64,000 bases of DNA from positions 1,302,001-1,366,000 of the forward strand of contig PYIU01000002.1 in the NCBI GenBank assembly GCA_003415625.1, read 5' to 3'. Numbering within the stretch: the first letter of the stretch is position 1; every line of letters begins with the position of its first letter. Source of the stretch: Aquanectria penicillioides (taxonomy: Eukaryota > Ascomycota > Sordariomycetes > Hypocreales > Nectriaceae). Shown here one piece after another: positions 60,801 to 64,000 of the stretch. The notes under the pieces are model-generated. The model searched no databases. It saw nothing but the letters and a program-made list of their open reading frames with translations, and was not told the origin of the DNA. The translations under genes and the position numbers were made by a program.

Positions 60801-63800
60801 GGTGTCGCTGCAAAAGTCCTCATTTGGGAAAAGAGGATCTCATCGAGGCGGTGTACTGCCAGGCTGTGAAGGCTCTCCGGAGCACTTGTCGCTGGCCAGT
60901 GCACAATAGCATTGAATGGTGATCTGTGTCAATTTCTGTAACAACCAAGGCTTTGTCAATCAGATGTCAACAGGCCAATGCCATCAGAAAAGAACATCAC
61001 AGTATGTCCAGCCATCATCCGACACGAAAGACAAATCAACGCACAATGCACGAGACCGACACGAGACTGGAGCATGGCACCCGGGATCTCTGAATGGGCT
61101 GCTGTAGGTACTCCGTACTCGCAAATCTACCTGCCTAGGTAGAGAACCAGCCATTCGCCCAGAATTGCGCAGCTCTGAACTCAGACACCTTATGGTCGAC
61201 CTCACCTCAAGCCTCGGTCTCATCTCAGGCGCATAATATCACATAACACGTCCTGAGCTTATTTTTATTCTTCCCCTTTGCGGGGTTGTCTGGCTGAGTA
61301 CGTCAACTCAATGCGAAAAAGGCGATGGAGGCCTGCAGGGTTCAGCTTTGCTGGTTGTCACACCGGCAAGCACCCGGTCCTCAGGGACGATTAATGCTGT
61401 TGACGACCGGCCTTTGATGCAGTTGACGCAGTGTTTTGAAGGGGCATCCCTGTGCACCATTGAGAAGAACCAATGCAACACTGGCCGGATGTGCGTCCTT
61501 TCATCATTGCTTCGTCAGCCGGTTCTCAACCGCTTGCCCCTCCGGTCGACAGTGTGCTTCAGTGCACATTTCCCGCCTCTCGGCAACAGGACAAGGCAGC
61601 TGGTCGTGGGGGTTATGCCAATTCCTCCCTTGTCTTGTGCAACTCGGCCGATGGATGCAGCGTCTCCGCATCTTCCCCACTGCCGGTTGGCCGCACTGGC
61701 ACCACAACAACGTCTGCTTTGATGCACATTGTTAGGTGCAGCGGCATGGGCATCATTCCCGCTTCCATCTTGCCATGGAGCAGTGGAAATGATGGTCCGG
61801 GTCGAGTCCCTTGAACAATCACAGCCGCCAAGCTTGGTATAGCTTGGTGATGTTCTCGGACAATAGTCGCATCTCCACACAGGACAAGCCCTTTCCGCAT
61901 CACTAGCGGCGCGAAGGCAGATCCCTTTTGCATCTCATCTCCTCTCATCTGCCCCTTCTCGCCCATTTTCCGAAACTCCAAGCCTGTCCTCCCCGCAATG
62001 AGAGGGCTCTGGTGCAACATGACGACAGCGTCTAGCATCGGCATGTTTATTGAGATGTTACACCATTTTGCCCGCATTTGCTCTGCGAGCCGTCGGTGGC
62101 TTGCACAAATCGACCCATACCATGCAGCTCCCTCCCACCGGTGTCTTACCTTGTTGCTTTTTGAAGATGAAAGATGAAAGCCTCAAGATTGATTGATAGG
62201 TAGCCCGTCCAAGGCTCGTCCAAAGTCAATGCCAAGTCGGTTCTTACCGATGTCAAAGATCGGGCCGCAACTCGACGGTCAAACACTTCGGCTCCTTGGC
62301 AAAGTCGAGGTTCGGCGTCACTTAAATGGTATCAAGGCTCAACTCAATGCCTTGATGGGGCATTTACCCCTCGCTACACAGCTGGAAACCGCGTCACCCA
62401 TAACGGAGCCCTCACGAGACTCACTCGGCGGCCTCCGTCCTCTGGCCCGATGACCTCCTGCCCGATAACTATGATCTCAGCCTGCCTCCAACTCCTCTCC
62501 TCTAACAGCCACTGCAGGCTTTAGGTCGACACTGTTCCTCTGTCACGCTGGCACATGCGCATGGCCGCTAACCCCCGCGTTGCCGAAGGCAACCCCGCAT
62601 CCACAACCCTCCAATGGTGTTACAACGCGGCATCAGCGCGTAGATGGAAATTTGTTTCGCTCCTGCCGCGAATCGGCGCTGGTTGGACAGACACCACTGA
62701 TGAGCCCGTGGTCTGGCCCATGACGGCCTATGCAGAGGATAAGTTAGTTATAGGTTTGGTATAGAGGCGCTTCATTTTCGGCTTTGTTTGCCATGGATCC
62801 GTCGCCCACGTTGATTGATGTCATTGCCCACCATGCCCAATCCCTCACTCTACAAAACCCGCCTCTGTGCTCTGCAGACAGACGTTGGTGTCCCATCTAG
62901 CGGTGAGAATACCAATTACCGAACATCTCTTTGGTGGATCTAGACCAATCCCCTCATAACGACAGCACGCTGCTCGGCCGGAGGGGGGAGGAGGCGAAGG
63001 GGACAACAAGGCTATCCTCATGCGTATAGGCATGCAAATAAATACCCATTCTATTGTCGGGTCTTCGCAACACGAGCTGCCTGCTGGGGTCAGCCACCGA
63101 CGCCCTCTTACGCAAAGCCACATCCTTCGAACAGGCATTTCATCCACAATACATCATCTCGCCCAGCATACCGGGACCATCTCTCAGCCATAAAAGTTAC
63201 GAGTCCACCAACCATGTCAAGGTTCATGTCGAAACTTTGATCCAGTTAAGCCTAATACGGCAGTGTCGCAAACGTCTAAGCCTCTTAGACGAGGGAAATG
63301 GCGCTCGGATGTCTAGAAGCTCCCTGTTTGGGTCCGCCTTTTAACCTCACTTATCCACCGGCAAGTCGCGGAAGGGTGATTGATGTGAGTAAAAAGGCTG
63401 CAGGTACACATGGAGGTATTCATTTGATATCTATTTTCTCCTCTCCCTGGTGGCACCGATGTCTTCACATGCTTCCCCCGAGTTCCTTGCCAATAAGTGG
63501 TGAGTCAAACAGGCTTCGCTGGCTGGCAGCACATTGTTAAAACCGATGGGAGCCTATTCTAGCCAGCTCACCGCTGCCGTCTGTCTCGTCTTGCGTGTCC
63601 TATGGTGTCGCCGATGACTCGGAGGTGATTTCTTGGCTGAGCTCTGGGCCGTCTCCGCAGCCACGTCTTCCTCAACGCCGACAGACTGCCATAAAAGCCA
63701 ACCCTTTGGAGCAAATGAATTACAAGGCCGAGACGGGCGCCTGGAGCGCGGTTTTCTGCCAAGAAAGGACTGCAGGTTATTGATGATCTGGCCCCGCCCA

Positions 63801-64000
63801 AGCACAGGGTATTCCCTTTCATCCAGCCCGCAACGACGGATGCGACGTGCTCTAGCTCTTGGTCTAGCTTCCGCCCTAGCTCTTGGCGAATTGAATTGGG
63901 ATCTGAGAGGGGTTCAAAGGCGTGGATCCTGTAACTTGTAACCTGTGAGCTGCAAGCCCGCCACCACGAAATGTTGTGCAACCAGCCGACGGGTGCAGCG
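57845..64000. other. Promoter region followed by about 5 kb without genes
   Basis: From 57845 to about 58900 the - strand is strongly CT-rich (CCACCAC, CACACCC), matching the leader and promoter of the leftward acidic protein gene. Beyond about 59100 no ORF has coding-like character on either strand. There is a CCCTG pentamer repeat at 59616-59655 and GGTAGGTAG/CCTAGGTAG-type elements at 59749-59778 and 61127-61142. The flank of a gene beyond the window could start here, but nothing is recognisable. Confidence 0.55.
59616..59655 (+). repeat. (CCCTG)n pentamer repeat
   Basis: About five perfect CCCTG units followed by two degenerate CACTG units, non-coding. Confidence 0.8.

Overview
The window is nuclear DNA of a filamentous ascomycete (Pezizomycotina), most likely a Sordariomycete. 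The signs are small spliceosomal introns (mostly 50-75 nt) with GTRNGT donors and CTRAY-like branch sites, long pyrimidine-rich leaders, dispersed tRNA genes, many short microsatellites, and protein families such as the DUF4045-gelsolin and DUF4484 proteins. No mobile element, CRISPR array, plasmid or secondary-metabolite cluster was recognised. Most genes are conserved single-copy housekeeping genes, separated by long gene-free spacers.

Layout, left to right: a basic nuclear protein of unknown function, possibly 5'-truncated (231-928); a class II cAMP phosphodiesterase (+, 4249-6139), convergent with a flavin-reductase-like protein (-, 6544-7584); tRNase Z (+, 8743-11588); an intron-containing tRNA-Arg(UCG) (12941-13030); the mitochondrial carrier sideroflexin (+, 13985-15158); a 6.2-kb gene-free region; a LAMMER kinase (+, 21379-23797); an unrecognised protein (+, 24902-26530); a GNAT-fold protein (+, 27383-29203); the small GTPase ARL2 (+, 29647-30488); a large DUF4045-gelsolin protein (+, 31873-36816), convergent with an acylglycerol-phosphate acyltransferase (-, 37631-38601); a 5.8-kb relatively A+T-rich spacer; a DENND11/LCHN-like protein (+, 44368-46359), convergent with the ER J-protein SEC63 (-, 47111-49534); a patatin-type lipase (-, 50421-52773); the COPII GTPase SAR1 (-, 53666-54554); a nuclear-type acidic protein (-, 55668-57844); and about 6 kb with no gene.

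The genes do not form one pathway. SLC1, SEC63, the patatin lipase and SAR1 all act at the ER or lipid droplet and lie within 17 kb, but each has its own promoter region, so shared regulation is only a guess.

The most striking result is technical. Six conserved genes (PDE, sideroflexin, LAMMER kinase, DUF4045-gelsolin, SEC63, DUF2457-like) are each broken by one to three single-base indels. Eight of the nine lie in homopolymer runs, and homology continues uninterrupted on both sides. This is the signature of uncorrected homopolymer sequencing errors rather than gene decay, so the frames should be read with those corrections in mind. No convincing new biological system was found. The better biological leads are a spliced mitochondrial-type N-terminus on the single tRNase Z, a 17-nt exon in ARL2, a uORF ending 5 nt before the DENND11-like start, and a dispersed intergenic palindromic motif.
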